NCBI GenBank assembly: GCA_035268685.1
Contig: DATFKK010000104.1
Location: forward strand, 1 to 52,589
DNA from: Candidatus Krumholzibacteriia bacterium
Lineage (GTDB): Bacteria; Krumholzibacteriota; Krumholzibacteriia; JAJRXK01
Direction: 5' to 3'
DNA: 52,589 nt
Part shown: piece by piece, positions 1 to 7,938 of the stretch
Position numbering within the stretch: the first letter of the stretch is position 1
Layout: each line of letters opens with the position of its first letter
Program-made: the position numbers and the translations under genes
Notes under the pieces: model-generated
What the model was told of the DNA's origin: nothing
The model's database searches: none
Seen by the model: only the letters and a program-made list of their open reading frames with translations

Positions 1-590
1 CGCGTGGTGTCGAAGTTGCCGTCGCCGTTGTGCAGGAACAACTCGATCCGCGTGGTCTCGGTGCGATGCCGCACGTCGACCCCGAAGTCGCGACCGCGGG
101 ATCCGATGGTGATCTCCGACCATCGCTCCGCGATCGCGGCCCGGTCGATGGCATCGACGCGCGTGTGGCTGGTCGGGATGTACGAGCGCGGTTGCGCACC
201 GGCGAGGTACCCGACGCGGACCCTCCACGCGTCGGCGAAGCGGTAGAAGCCGTACAGGTCGACGCTGCTCGAGCTGCCGCCGCGGAGGTCGACGTCGTAG
301 TGGACGCCGACGCGGTTGTCGAAGGTCACAGTCGTGCGCAAGCGAGCGCGGCGCAGACCGAACCCGAGCCGATCCTCGGCATCGCGCGTGTCGGTCTCGG
401 CCGACCGCCCCCAGGAGAAGCGTGGCTGCAGGGTCCCGGTGAGCCGGATCTCGACGTCGCCGGCGCTGGTCCGGACGAAGTTCGGGCCGTCGTCTCCCGA
501 CGCGGGAGACGCCGCGAGCAGGGCGACGCCGAGAAACATGACGAAGCGGCGGAACGGTGCACACCGTCCGCACGGGATGGTCGGACGCAT
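1..590 (-). CDS. Phosphate-selective-porin-like outer-membrane protein, N-terminal part (3' end off the left edge)
   Basis: The first 196 codons of a minus-strand gene are present and the rest lies beyond the left edge. The ATG at 590 is preceded by GAGGTG with 7-nt spacing; an in-frame ATG at 539 is a poorer alternative. The N-terminus reads as a signal peptide (basic start, hydrophobic stretch, then ASPASG). After it come alternating beta-strand-like segments with many Arg, Asp and aromatic residues, for example RLTGTLQPRFSWGR and VGVHYDVDLRGG, and the segment SYIPTSHTRVDAIDRA. This is the look of the OprO/OprP porin family, where the pore is a 16-strand outer-membrane barrel. Substrate cannot be read from this part. 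A strong hairpin separates it from the carbonic anhydrase gene upstream. Confidence 0.7.
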   Translation of the reverse strand, partial: MRPTIPCGRCAPFRRFVMFLGVALLAASPASGDDGPNFVRTSAGDVEIRLTGTLQPRFSWGRSAETDTRDAEDRLGFGLRRARLRTTVTFDNRVGVHYDVDLRGGSSSSVDLYGFYRFADAWRVRVGYLAGAQPRSYIPTSHTRVDAIDRAAIAERWSEITIGSRGRDFGVDVRHRTETTRIELFLHNGDGNFDTT

Positions 591-640
591 GGATCACCTC
601 GTGTGTCGTGGAGTCGCAGGAGTCGGAGCGCGAAGGTGTG

Positions 641-669
641 CGGAGCCGGTCCGCGCGGGACCGGCTCCG
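641..669 (-). terminator. Hairpin terminator after the carbonic anhydrase gene
   Basis: A perfect 12-bp stem (CGGAGCCGGTCC pairing with GGACCGGCTCCG) closes a 5-nt loop, 23 bases past the carbonic anhydrase stop codon. No clear U-tract follows on the minus strand, so it may stop polymerase poorly without other factors. Confidence 0.6.
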
Positions 670-691
670 GGGATCGACCGAAAGCACTCGC

Positions 692-1426
692 TCAGTGCGA
701 AGCGCCGCGACCGTGCTCGTACCAGGTGACCTCGCCCGTCTCGACGTCGTGCATCGCGCCGACGACCAGCAGCTTGCCCTGGTCCACCAGGTCCTTCATG
801 ACCGGGCTGCGGTCGAGGATGTTCTGGACGGTGTGGTGCACGTTGGCCTCGGCCACGGCCTGCACGAATTCGGCGTTCTTCGAGTTGCGCTCGCCCTCGA
901 AGCCCTCGACCGAGTACATCGCGGGAGCGATGTTGCTGAGCGTGTGCGTCAGGTTGCCCAGCTCGACCTGGTCGGTGGTGCCCTTCACCGCGCCACACGA
1001 GGTGTGGCCGAGCACCACGACGACCTTGCTCCCGGCGACGGCCGTCGCGAATTCCATGCTGCCGAGGATGTCGGCGTTGACGAAGTTACCGGCCACGCGG
1101 GGCGCGAAGATGTCGCCGATGCCCTGATCGAAGACGATCTCGGGCGGCACACGCGAGTCGATGCAACCGAGGACGACGCCGAAGGGATACTGGCCGGTCG
1201 CGGTGGCCTCGACCTGATCGATCAGGTCGCGCTCGAGCATCTCTTCGTCCACGAAGCGCTGATTGCCGTCGTGCAGCATCTGCAGCGCCTCGGCCGGACT
1301 CATGTCGGCCTGCGTGGACTTCGTCTGGGTGATCGCCTCCGCGGCGATGGCGGCCGCCGGCAGCAGTAGGGCCACGGCGAGGAAACTTGCGATGGCGCAA
1401 CGGGGTGCTCGGGGGAAACCCGACAT
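692..1426 (-). CDS. Secreted beta-carbonic anhydrase
   Basis: Interconverts CO2 and bicarbonate using a zinc ion. The 244-residue product has the beta-class ligands Cys88-x-Asp90-x-Arg92 (CIDSRV) and His141-x2-Cys144 (GHTSCGAVKG). A cleavable signal peptide (about residues 1-29, hydrophobic FLAVALLLPAAAIA) places it in the periplasm, a less common location for beta enzymes. The ATG at 1426 follows AGGAGG with ideal spacing. It has its own promoter upstream and a terminator downstream, so it is probably a single-gene unit despite lying between the hydrogenase operon and a porin gene. A role in inorganic-carbon supply is inference. Confidence 0.93.
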   Translation of the reverse strand: MSGFPRAPRCAIASFLAVALLLPAAAIAAEAITQTKSTQADMSPAEALQMLHDGNQRFVDEEMLERDLIDQVEATATGQYPFGVVLGCIDSRVPPEIVFDQGIGDIFAPRVAGNFVNADILGSMEFATAVAGSKVVVVLGHTSCGAVKGTTDQVELGNLTHTLSNIAPAMYSVEGFEGERNSKNAEFVQAVAEANVHHTVQNILDRSPVMKDLVDQGKLLVVGAMHDVETGEVTWYEHGRGASH

Positions 1427-1571
1427 GCGGTCCTCCTGGATGAAGTGGTCGCGACGACCACGATGGGCCGAGAATCGAGAAGGTCGCGCTCCAGCCGGAA
1501 CCGCGCGTCCGTACAGGACGGGGCTCGGAGGCTCGGGCACGACCGTGACCAGGTGGCGCAGTCACACCGGA

Positions 1572-1599
1572 AATGTATTTCCCGATTTTCGTTTCGCAA
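1572..1599 (-). promoter_or_regulatory. Candidate housekeeping promoter for the carbonic anhydrase gene
   Basis: On the minus strand TTGCGA (1599-1594) and TACATT (1577-1572) are separated by 16 bp inside a locally AT-rich patch. This would give a leader of about 140 nt. Pattern match only. Confidence 0.45.
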
Positions 1600-1627
1600 G
1601 TGTGATGTCGCGGACCCCGGCGCCGGC

Positions 1628-2416
1628 TCATCCGATCACGTCACGCAGCGCGATCGCGAAGTCCTCCGGACGATCGACGAACGGCCAGTGGCCGCTCGGC
1701 TCGACCGCCGTCCACGGGACGCCGTGGATCCCGAGCAACTCCCGCGAGCGCGGGCTCGCGCCCCGCGGTACGCCCGCGACGTAGTGGGCCGGGACCTCGA
1801 GAGCGACCATGCGCGCCCCCAACTGCTCGTCGGCCGAGATCGCGACGAGTTCAGCGCTGTTTCGATGGTACTGGCGTGGATCGGCCATCCTTAGGCCGGC
1901 GTAGTAGCCGCGTTGCGCCCGCTCACGGACCCCCTGCCGGTAGACGGTGTCGCGGAGCCGGTCGAAGCCGCCGTTCTCGAACTCGTGCGGCGACCACTCC
2001 ACGGCGCGTCCGCTGAAGACGCAGTCGCCGGGGGACAGGTTGCCGTCGACGTTCACCAGCAGGTCCAGGGCCTCCGGATGGCGCTCGGCCAGCAGGACCC
2101 CGAGCACACCGCCCATGCTGTGACCCACGATCACTAACGGACCGGTCGGTCCGCGCTCGCGCAACCAACCCGCGAGCAGATCGGCCTGGTCCTCGAGCGA
2201 CATGGTCACCGAGCGCCAGGCGCTCCGACCGTAGCCGGGCAGGTCGCAGACCAGGAGGTTCCAGTCAGCGAGCAGGTCGAGTTCGAAGAGACCCTCGAAG
2301 CACAGCCCGGACTCGCCCAGACCGTGAATGCACACCAGCGTGCCCCGACGACGACCGCCGCGCGCCCGCACGAACATGCCGGCCTCGACGGAGTGCTCGA
2401 TGTCCCGATCGCTCAT
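1628..2416 (-). CDS. Alpha/beta-hydrolase, last gene of the hydrogenase operon
   Basis: A 262-residue alpha/beta-hydrolase fold protein. It shows the oxyanion HG pair (His31-Gly32 in CIHGLGESG), the nucleophile elbow GHSMGG with Ser100, and a C-terminal SGHWPF with the likely catalytic His243. The acid residue is not obvious. No signal peptide is seen, so it should act in the cytoplasm. Its ATG overlaps the hoxW stop codon (ATGA), which suggests translational coupling. The natural ester, amide or other substrate cannot be inferred, and no role in hydrogenase assembly is known to me for such a protein. Confidence 0.8.
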   Translation of the reverse strand: MSDRDIEHSVEAGMFVRARGGRRRGTLVCIHGLGESGLCFEGLFELDLLADWNLLVCDLPGYGRSAWRSVTMSLEDQADLLAGWLRERGPTGPLVIVGHSMGGVLGVLLAERHPEALDLLVNVDGNLSPGDCVFSGRAVEWSPHEFENGGFDRLRDTVYRQGVRERAQRGYYAGLRMADPRQYHRNSAELVAISADEQLGARMVALEVPAHYVAGVPRGASPRSRELLGIHGVPWTAVEPSGHWPFVDRPEDFAIALRDVIG

Positions 2417-2877
2417 GAAGGATTCTTCGCACCCTGCTCGATACGATCCAGCAGACAGCGTTTCGCCGCATCCAGACGGCGGCGGGCCGGGCGCGACAGG
2501 CGGGTCTCGAACACGTCGAAGCGGTCGCCCGCCACGCTCAGCAACCAGGCCTCGGGGCGCGCCCCGTACAGGTCCTGCGCCAGAGCCAGGACTCGCGCCG
2601 GCGAGAGGGAGTGACTGGTGAAGTCCAGCCCCGGTTCCGGCGACAACGGCTGCAGGGCGAAGGGATCGCACGTGGCGTCGACCGTGGCGTCGAGAAAGTA
2701 CACCGTGGAGCAGTCGGCGACCATCGCCGCGTGCTCGACCACCAGTTGGTAGTCGACCTCCACGGTCACGTCCGGCCGCCGCTCCCGTTCGATCTCCTCG
2801 GCCAGGGCCGGGCCGAGGCCGTCGTCGCCCCGGCCCGGGTTGCCGAACCCCACGATCAGCACCTTCGGTGTGGTCAT
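2413..2877 (-). CDS. hoxW: Hydrogenase maturation endopeptidase (HoxW/HyaD family)
   Basis: Removes the C-terminal peptide of the hydrogenase large subunit after Ni insertion. The family signature is visible: GFGNPGRGDDGLG near the N-terminus (the Asp binds Ni), FLDATVDA in the middle and a His in TSHSLSP. Length, about 154 residues, is normal. The ATG at 2877 gives the usual MTTPKVLIVG start; a GTG at 2889 would add four residues and sits closer to the hoxH stop at 2894. Neither start has a strong Shine-Dalgarno sequence. It directly follows hoxH, whose product ends in a matching cleavable tail. Confidence 0.9.
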   Translation of the reverse strand: MTTPKVLIVGFGNPGRGDDGLGPALAEEIERERRPDVTVEVDYQLVVEHAAMVADCSTVYFLDATVDATCDPFALQPLSPEPGLDFTSHSLSPARVLALAQDLYGARPEAWLLSVAGDRFDVFETRLSRPARRRLDAAKRCLLDRIEQGAKNPS

Positions 2878-2893
2878 CGTACACGCCACGCGC

Positions 2894-4354
2894 TCAGCTG
2901 CGCGCCCGCTCGGCGATCACCTCCCCCCGGGAGTCGTGCAGCTGCACGACCAGCGGCATGCGACCCATGGCGTGGGTCGCACACGACAGGCACGGATCAT
3001 AGGCGCGGATGGCCACCTCCACGTGGTTCAGGAGACCCTCGGTGATCTCCACCCCCTGGAGGTCCTCCTCGGCCACCCGCAGGACCGAACGATTCATGGC
3101 CTCGTTGTTGTGCGTGGTCGAGACGATCAGGTTCGCCCGCACCACCTGGTCGCGCTCGTCGACCTCGTAGTGGTGCAACAGGGTGCCGCGCGGGGCCTCG
3201 ATCGCCCCGACGGCTTCGGTACGACGCTCACCCCGGGCACGGAAGTCCCGGCCGACGATCTCGGGATCGTCGAGCAGGTCGCGCACGACCTCGGCCGCGT
3301 GCAACAACTCGATCATACGCGCCCAGTGGTAGGCCATGGTCATCCGCGACAGCTCCGGACCGAGCTCCTCCTGCAGCATGCGACGAGCGATCTCTGCCTG
3401 TCGGCTCGGCACGAAGTCACAGGTGTTCATGCGCGCGAGCGGCCCCACCCGGTACCAGCCGTCACGGGGCCCGAGTGCGCGTACGAAGGGGAACTTCATG
3501 TACGACCAGGAACGGACCTCTTCGCCGAGCACGTCGGCATAGGTGTCGACCGGCACGTCGTCGAGACGCGGCGTCCCGTCGGCCTCCAGGCATCGCAGGT
3601 CCCCGTCGTACAGGTCGAGCGCCCCGTCGTGGCGGACCAACGACATGTGCGCCGACTCGAAGTCGGCGAAGGCCGCGAGCGTGTCCCGATGGGCCAGCGT
3701 GTAGTCGCGTGCCACGTTCACCGCGCGCTCCGCGCCCGTGAGGATCTCGTCGATCTGACCGCGCAGGTGCTCACGATCGCCCCGGTCCACGGGCTTGTTC
3801 ACACCACCGGGAATGGCACCGGTGCCGTGGATCTTCTTGCCCGCCGTGGCCTCGATGACCTCCTGTCCGAAACGGCGCATGGTCACGCCCATCACGGCCA
3901 GGTCGGGATGGGCGCGCGCCACGCCGACCACGTTGCGCGTCTCGACCGGGGCATCGAAGCCGAACAGCAGGTCGGGCGACGACAGATGGAAGAAGTGCAG
4001 GGCGTGCGACTGCAGGATCTGACCGTAGTGCATCAGGCGACGCACCTTCTCGGCCGTCGGCGGCAGTCGATCCACCCCCACGATCCGGTCCATGGCCTTG
4101 GCGGCGGCCAGGTGATGGCTCACGGGACAGATCCCGCACAGCCTCTGCACCAGCACCGGAACCTCCCAGTAGGGGCGCCCCTGCACGAAGCGTTCGAAGC
4201 CTCGGAACTCGACGATGTGCAACCGCGCCTGCTCCACCTTCCCCTGGTCGTCGAGCCGGATGGTCACTTTCCCGTGACCCTCGACCCGGCTCAGCGGATC
4301 GATCACGACGCGTCGGGCGCGTCCCTTCGGAATCGTCTGCGTCTCTGCAGCCAT
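2894..4354 (-). CDS. hoxH: [NiFe] hydrogenase large subunit HoxH
   Basis: Carries the Ni-Fe active site of a bidirectional NAD-linked hydrogenase. The two ligand motifs are intact: Arg71-x-Cys73-Gly-x-Cys76 followed by His80 (RLCGICPVSH), and Asp453-Pro-Cys455-x2-Cys458-x2-His461 (DPCLSCATH). A tail of 25 residues follows His461 and should be cut by the neighbouring HoxW protease. The 486-residue length fits group 3 large subunits. No Tat signal exists on the partner small subunit, so the enzyme is cytoplasmic. It lies between hoxY and hoxW in a tightly packed operon. Confidence 0.95.
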   Translation of the reverse strand: MAAETQTIPKGRARRVVIDPLSRVEGHGKVTIRLDDQGKVEQARLHIVEFRGFERFVQGRPYWEVPVLVQRLCGICPVSHHLAAAKAMDRIVGVDRLPPTAEKVRRLMHYGQILQSHALHFFHLSSPDLLFGFDAPVETRNVVGVARAHPDLAVMGVTMRRFGQEVIEATAGKKIHGTGAIPGGVNKPVDRGDREHLRGQIDEILTGAERAVNVARDYTLAHRDTLAAFADFESAHMSLVRHDGALDLYDGDLRCLEADGTPRLDDVPVDTYADVLGEEVRSWSYMKFPFVRALGPRDGWYRVGPLARMNTCDFVPSRQAEIARRMLQEELGPELSRMTMAYHWARMIELLHAAEVVRDLLDDPEIVGRDFRARGERRTEAVGAIEAPRGTLLHHYEVDERDQVVRANLIVSTTHNNEAMNRSVLRVAEEDLQGVEITEGLLNHVEVAIRAYDPCLSCATHAMGRMPLVVQLHDSRGEVIAERARS

Positions 4355-4364
4355 GACGGTCCTC

Positions 4365-4910
4365 TCAGTCGTAGCGGAGATGGCGAACCGGAAGGGCGAC
4401 CTCTTCGCCCTCGATCAACTGCGACAGGATCGTCCACAGGGCATCGGCCGACGGCGGACAACCGGGAACGTAGTGGTCGATCTCGACCACCTCGTGGCAC
4501 GGGACCACGTGCTCCAGCAACAGCGGCAATTCCGGATCGTCGGGCACCCGGTCGTCGGGATTGTGCAGGGTTGGTCCGCGCCGGTAGGACTCCTCGAGGC
4601 ATTCGTCGAGACCCACGGTGTTGCGAACGCCGCTGATGCCGGCCATGACGGCGCAGTCACCGACGGAGACGAGGACGTCGCACATGGCCCGGAAACGGCG
4701 CAGGACGTGCACGTTCTCCTCGGTGGCACAGGCTCCCTCGATCAGCCCCACGTCGCAGCGCCCGGTGAAGTCCTTCAGATCGTTGATCGGCGACCGGTCG
4801 AAATCGACGAGGTCGATCAGACTCAGGATCCGCTCGTCGATGTCGAGCAGGGACATGTGGCAGCCGAAACAGCCGGCCAGCGCCGCCGTCGCCACGCGTA
4901 CCTTCTTCAC
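4365..4910 (-). CDS. hoxY: [NiFe] hydrogenase small subunit HoxY
   Basis: Holds the Fe-S cluster next to the Ni-Fe site. The 181-residue protein is short, like group 3d small subunits, with cysteines at 14 and 17 (AGCFGCHMS), 61 (EGACATEEN), 86 (VGDCAVMAG) and 151 (VPGCPPSADAL). It has no Tat signal peptide and no C-terminal cluster domain. The GTG at 4910 is preceded by GGGAGGG and overlaps the hoxU stop by 4 bases (GTGA), which decides this start. Confidence 0.93.
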   Translation of the reverse strand: MKKVRVATAALAGCFGCHMSLLDIDERILSLIDLVDFDRSPINDLKDFTGRCDVGLIEGACATEENVHVLRRFRAMCDVLVSVGDCAVMAGISGVRNTVGLDECLEESYRRGPTLHNPDDRVPDDPELPLLLEHVVPCHEVVEIDHYVPGCPPSADALWTILSQLIEGEEVALPVRHLRYD

Positions 4911-5641
4911 GACCGGCCCTCCCCGTTGTTCGAGACCTGGCGCAGGCTCTCGACCTCCGAGCCGATCGGAGCATCGTCGTAGCGGCGACGCCCGATGGGG
5001 ACCGAGTAGCCCTCGTGCTTGGGCAGCAGCGCACCCGTCGGACACGCGTGCGTGGCGGCATCGTCGACCGCGGCGTCGGTACCCACCAGCCCCTCGGCTG
5101 CGTTCACCGCGACCCGCTGTCGGAGCCCGCGCTCGGTGAACTGGTAGGTGTTCTTGCCGTCGATCTCCTGCGAGACCCGGACACAGCGCCCGCACTGGAC
5201 GCAACGATTGCGATCGATCCAGATCTCCGGGTGTGTCGCGTCGACATCACGATCGGGCCAGAGTTGCCGGTAGCGGGCATGGGTCACCCCGAAGCGGTAG
5301 GCCAGAGCCTGCAGCTCGCAGTGACCGCTCTCCTCGCAGAACATGCAGAAGTGATTGCCCTCGACCAACAGCATCTCGATCACGTGCCGCCGCAGTTCGT
5401 TCGAGCGCGGCGTGTCGTTCTCGACCTCGATGCCCTCGGTCACCGGGAAGGTGCAGGTCGACTGCGGGCGGCCGTCCACGAAACAGGTGCACAACCGGCA
5501 GGCGCCGTGGGGGGTCACACCCTCGACGTGACACAGCCTCGGGATCCACACCCCCGCCTCCTCGGCCGCCTCGAGCACCGTCTGCCCCGGCCGGCCACGG
5601 ACCTCCTGTCCGTCGATGGTGAAGAGAATGCGGTCGGTCAT
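4907..5641 (-). CDS. hoxU: Diaphorase iron-sulfur subunit HoxU (NuoG N-terminal type)
   Basis: Wires electrons between the flavin subunit and the hydrogenase module. Domains in order: a plant-type [2Fe-2S] ferredoxin (Cys37, Cys48, Cys51, Cys63), a His/Cys3 segment (GNHFCMFCEESGHCEL, about 95-110), and a 4Fe-4S site built from CVQCGRC (147-153) plus a later ACPTGAL cysteine. The position after CVQCGRCVRV is Ser rather than Cys; this matches NuoG-type proteins that keep only one cluster here, so it is not a defect. 244 residues, normal for HoxU. The ATG overlaps the hoxF stop (ATGA) and follows a GAGG. Confidence 0.93.
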   Translation of the reverse strand: MTDRILFTIDGQEVRGRPGQTVLEAAEEAGVWIPRLCHVEGVTPHGACRLCTCFVDGRPQSTCTFPVTEGIEVENDTPRSNELRRHVIEMLLVEGNHFCMFCEESGHCELQALAYRFGVTHARYRQLWPDRDVDATHPEIWIDRNRCVQCGRCVRVSQEIDGKNTYQFTERGLRQRVAVNAAEGLVGTDAAVDDAATHACPTGALLPKHEGYSVPIGRRRYDDAPIGSEVESLRQVSNNGEGRS

Positions 5642-7500
5642 CGGCGGACCTCCTCGGACTCGGAGCGGTGCGTGGAGTCCCGCCCGGTGATCACCCGCGA
5701 CGTCTCCAGCATGGCGGAGAGGTCGTAGGACGGGCGGTGGCGGTCGTCGGCGCTCACACAGCGTCGTGTGTACGCCTCGCGGAAGTGTTCGAGTGTGCTG
5801 AGCACCGGGCGGGCCGAGGTCTGCCCGAGCCCGCACCGGCTCATGGTCGAGATCGTTCCGCCCAGCTCCTGCAGTTCGTCGAGCACCCTCAGGGTCGCGC
5901 GGCGGTCCATGACGTCCTGCAGGCGATCACGCAGGAGCACGTTGCCCACGCGGCAGGGCGTGCAGGTGCCGCAGCTCTCGTCGATGAAGAAATCCAGTTG
6001 CTCGGCCGCGATCTCGAGCGGGTCGCGGGTCGCGTCGAAGCAGATCACCGCGCCACCGGTCGAGAGGTCCCCGTAACCGAGACGCCGGTCGAAGTCCGCC
6101 GGGGCGACCATGGATCCCGACGGTCCCCCCACACACACGGCCGCGCTCCCGGTCGCACCGACCTTCTCGAGGAGTTCCCGCAGCGGCGTCCCGAAGGGCA
6201 GTTCGTACACTCCCGGTCGCTCGCAGTCGCCGCACACGCTGTAGAGCTTGGTCCCGGCCATGTCGCCCAGGCCCTGGTCCGCGAACCACTCCGCGCCGCA
6301 TTCGAGGACCCGTGCTGCGCAGCTGAACGTCTCGACGTTGTTCACGGGCGTGGGATTCCCCATGAAGCCCTTCTGCACCGGGAAGGGCGGCCGGTCCTTC
6401 GGGTCGCCGCGCAGTCCCTCGCAGGACGAGATCAACGAGGTCTCCTCGCCGCACACGTAGGCACCGGCACCCATCTGGATCCGCACGTCGAAATCGAAGT
6501 CCTCGACGCCCATCACGGCACGGCCGAGGAGCCCGCGCCGACGGCGCCGCCGCAGCACGTCCTCGAGGTACGGACGCAGGTACGCGTACTCGGCGCGCAG
6601 GTAGACGATGCCCTCGCTCGCCCCCAGGGCCCACGCGGCGATGGTCATCCCCTCGATCACCTGATCGGGTCGCTCGGTCAGGAGCACCCGGTCCTTGAAG
6701 GTCCCCGGCTCGCCTTCGTCGGCGTTGCAGAACACGTAGCGCTGCCCCCCCCCGGCGTTGCGTGCCAGACGCCACTTGGTGCCGGTCGGGAATCCGGCTC
6801 CGCCCCGCCCGCGCAGGCCGGAGCGCTCGACCTCGTCGATCACGTCGAGGGGGTCGCGGGCCAGTGCCATGCGCAGACCCGATTCCGCCTCGCGGCGGTC
6901 GGTGAAGTGCACGGTCCCGGCTTCGCGCAGGTTGTTGCGCACCATCGAGCAGACCAGTGGATTGGCGTTGTTCCCGTCGCCGAGCTCGCGCACCAGACGT
7001 CTCGGATCACCGTGACGTCGCAGTTCCCGAACGATCCAACGCGCCTTCCACGGGGTGACGTTCGTCATGGGTACGTCGTCCACCAGGACGCCCGGGGCCT
7101 GGTCGCTGAGGCCGATGCAGGCCGTCCAGTCGAGATGGAAGTCGCCGTCGGGTGTCGTTTGCCCCATCGCGACGCCCAGCTCGTCCTCGAAGGCGGCGGC
7201 CACCGCGTCGCCGCCCTGGTGGCGGTCGACGACGTCGTCGCACACGCGGATCGTGCGCGCGCCCGCCGGCTCGTGGCGCAGGAACGTGTAGAAGGTGACC
7301 AGGCTCTTCACGTCGACCCGCGGGATGTCCAGCGCGCGCGCGACGAGGTCGACCGTGTCGTCGTCGAGATGCCCGAGTCGGCGCTGCACCTCGAGGGCGA
7401 TGTCCATCAGACGGGTACGATCGCGCCCGAAGTGGTCGCAGATCGCCTCCACCGCACGGGCTGGATCGTTGCCGTGCAGCGGCTGCTGCCGTGAATGCAT
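5638..7500 (-). CDS. hoxF: HoxF: NAD/FMN diaphorase subunit with fused HoxE/NuoE-like N-terminal domain
   Basis: NAD(H)-binding flavoprotein of the hydrogenase. Residues 1-150 are NuoE-like with a thioredoxin-fold ferredoxin. Residues from about 180 are NuoF-like, with GRGGAGFPTGTKW (FMN/NADH), CNADEGEPGTFKDR, GAGAYVCGEETS and the 4Fe-4S motif ESCGTCTPCRVG plus a distal Cys in SRCGLGQ. In the NuoE-like part only Cys87 and Cys128 of the four usual cluster ligands remain; Asp92 and Ser132 occupy the other positions. The 620-residue product starts at ATG 7500 after GGGAG. It is the first gene of the operon, and no separate hoxE is present. The FUYH order matches known four-subunit NAD-reducing hydrogenases. 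Confidence 0.93.
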   Translation of the reverse strand: MHSRQQPLHGNDPARAVEAICDHFGRDRTRLMDIALEVQRRLGHLDDDTVDLVARALDIPRVDVKSLVTFYTFLRHEPAGARTIRVCDDVVDRHQGGDAVAAAFEDELGVAMGQTTPDGDFHLDWTACIGLSDQAPGVLVDDVPMTNVTPWKARWIVRELRRHGDPRRLVRELGDGNNANPLVCSMVRNNLREAGTVHFTDRREAESGLRMALARDPLDVIDEVERSGLRGRGGAGFPTGTKWRLARNAGGGQRYVFCNADEGEPGTFKDRVLLTERPDQVIEGMTIAAWALGASEGIVYLRAEYAYLRPYLEDVLRRRRRRGLLGRAVMGVEDFDFDVRIQMGAGAYVCGEETSLISSCEGLRGDPKDRPPFPVQKGFMGNPTPVNNVETFSCAARVLECGAEWFADQGLGDMAGTKLYSVCGDCERPGVYELPFGTPLRELLEKVGATGSAAVCVGGPSGSMVAPADFDRRLGYGDLSTGGAVICFDATRDPLEIAAEQLDFFIDESCGTCTPCRVGNVLLRDRLQDVMDRRATLRVLDELQELGGTISTMSRCGLGQTSARPVLSTLEHFREAYTRRCVSADDRHRPSYDLSAMLETSRVITGRDSTHRSESEEVRR

Positions 7501-7938
7501 GGTGGCTCCCGGAGAGGAGCCGTCCCACGCGGCGCGGCGGTCGTGAGGGGCAGGCTGACGGCCGTCGGGTCGAGTGGAACGGCCGCTGTGTTCCACGGTC
7601 CGGGACCGGCATTCCTCAGGAATCGCGCGATCCCGGCGACGACTCGCCCGACAGGCAACACGGAGGACTGCATGCGCGCGACTCCAAAGCTGTGACTCCG
7701 TACACAATGATTCAGGTACACCACTTGCGCGCGTGGCCACGACCGGGCGTGTGCCGACACGTCCGGTCGTGTGTTCCCAGTCGATGGGGGCGGCACCGTT
7801 CCGGACGTGGCCGCGCCCCATGGCCCTGTGGCACAATCGAGGGGCGCCGGACCCGCGCCGCCCACTGCCACGAGCACCGTCCGACGCTTCGCCCGAACCC
7901 GCTCTCCTCGTCCGGAGGACACCCGGAGGATCCCGATC
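7501..7938. other. Divergent intergenic region, hydrogenase operon versus barrel/lipoprotein genes
   Basis: No convincing gene is seen in these 438 bases. They must contain the promoter for hoxF (leftward) and one for the gene at 7939 (rightward). Visible signals are a direct repeat of GTACAC at 7700-7705 and 7716-7721, and a -24/-12-like element overlapping the second copy. No clear sigma-70-type promoter was found for hoxF. Confidence 0.6.
7714..7728 (+). promoter_or_regulatory. Possible -24/-12 (sigma-54) promoter
   Basis: AGGTAC then TTGC gives GG at 7715-7716 and GC at 7727-7728 with exactly 10 bases between, and matches most of the TGGCAC-N5-TTGC consensus. It would start a transcript near 7740, about 200 nt before the gene at 7939. 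GG-N10-GC is common by chance in GC-rich DNA, so this is weak alone. Confidence 0.3.

Noticed and set aside
2840-4636. Long plus-strand frame opposite hoxH
   Set aside because: Antisense shadow of hoxH, rich in His, Arg and Val with no family motifs.
4907-5641. Ser in place of the fourth Cys of the HoxU 4Fe-4S motif taken as a lost cluster
   Set aside because: NuoG-type proteins have a non-Cys residue there, since the fourth ligand comes from the later ACPTG cysteine. The site is complete.
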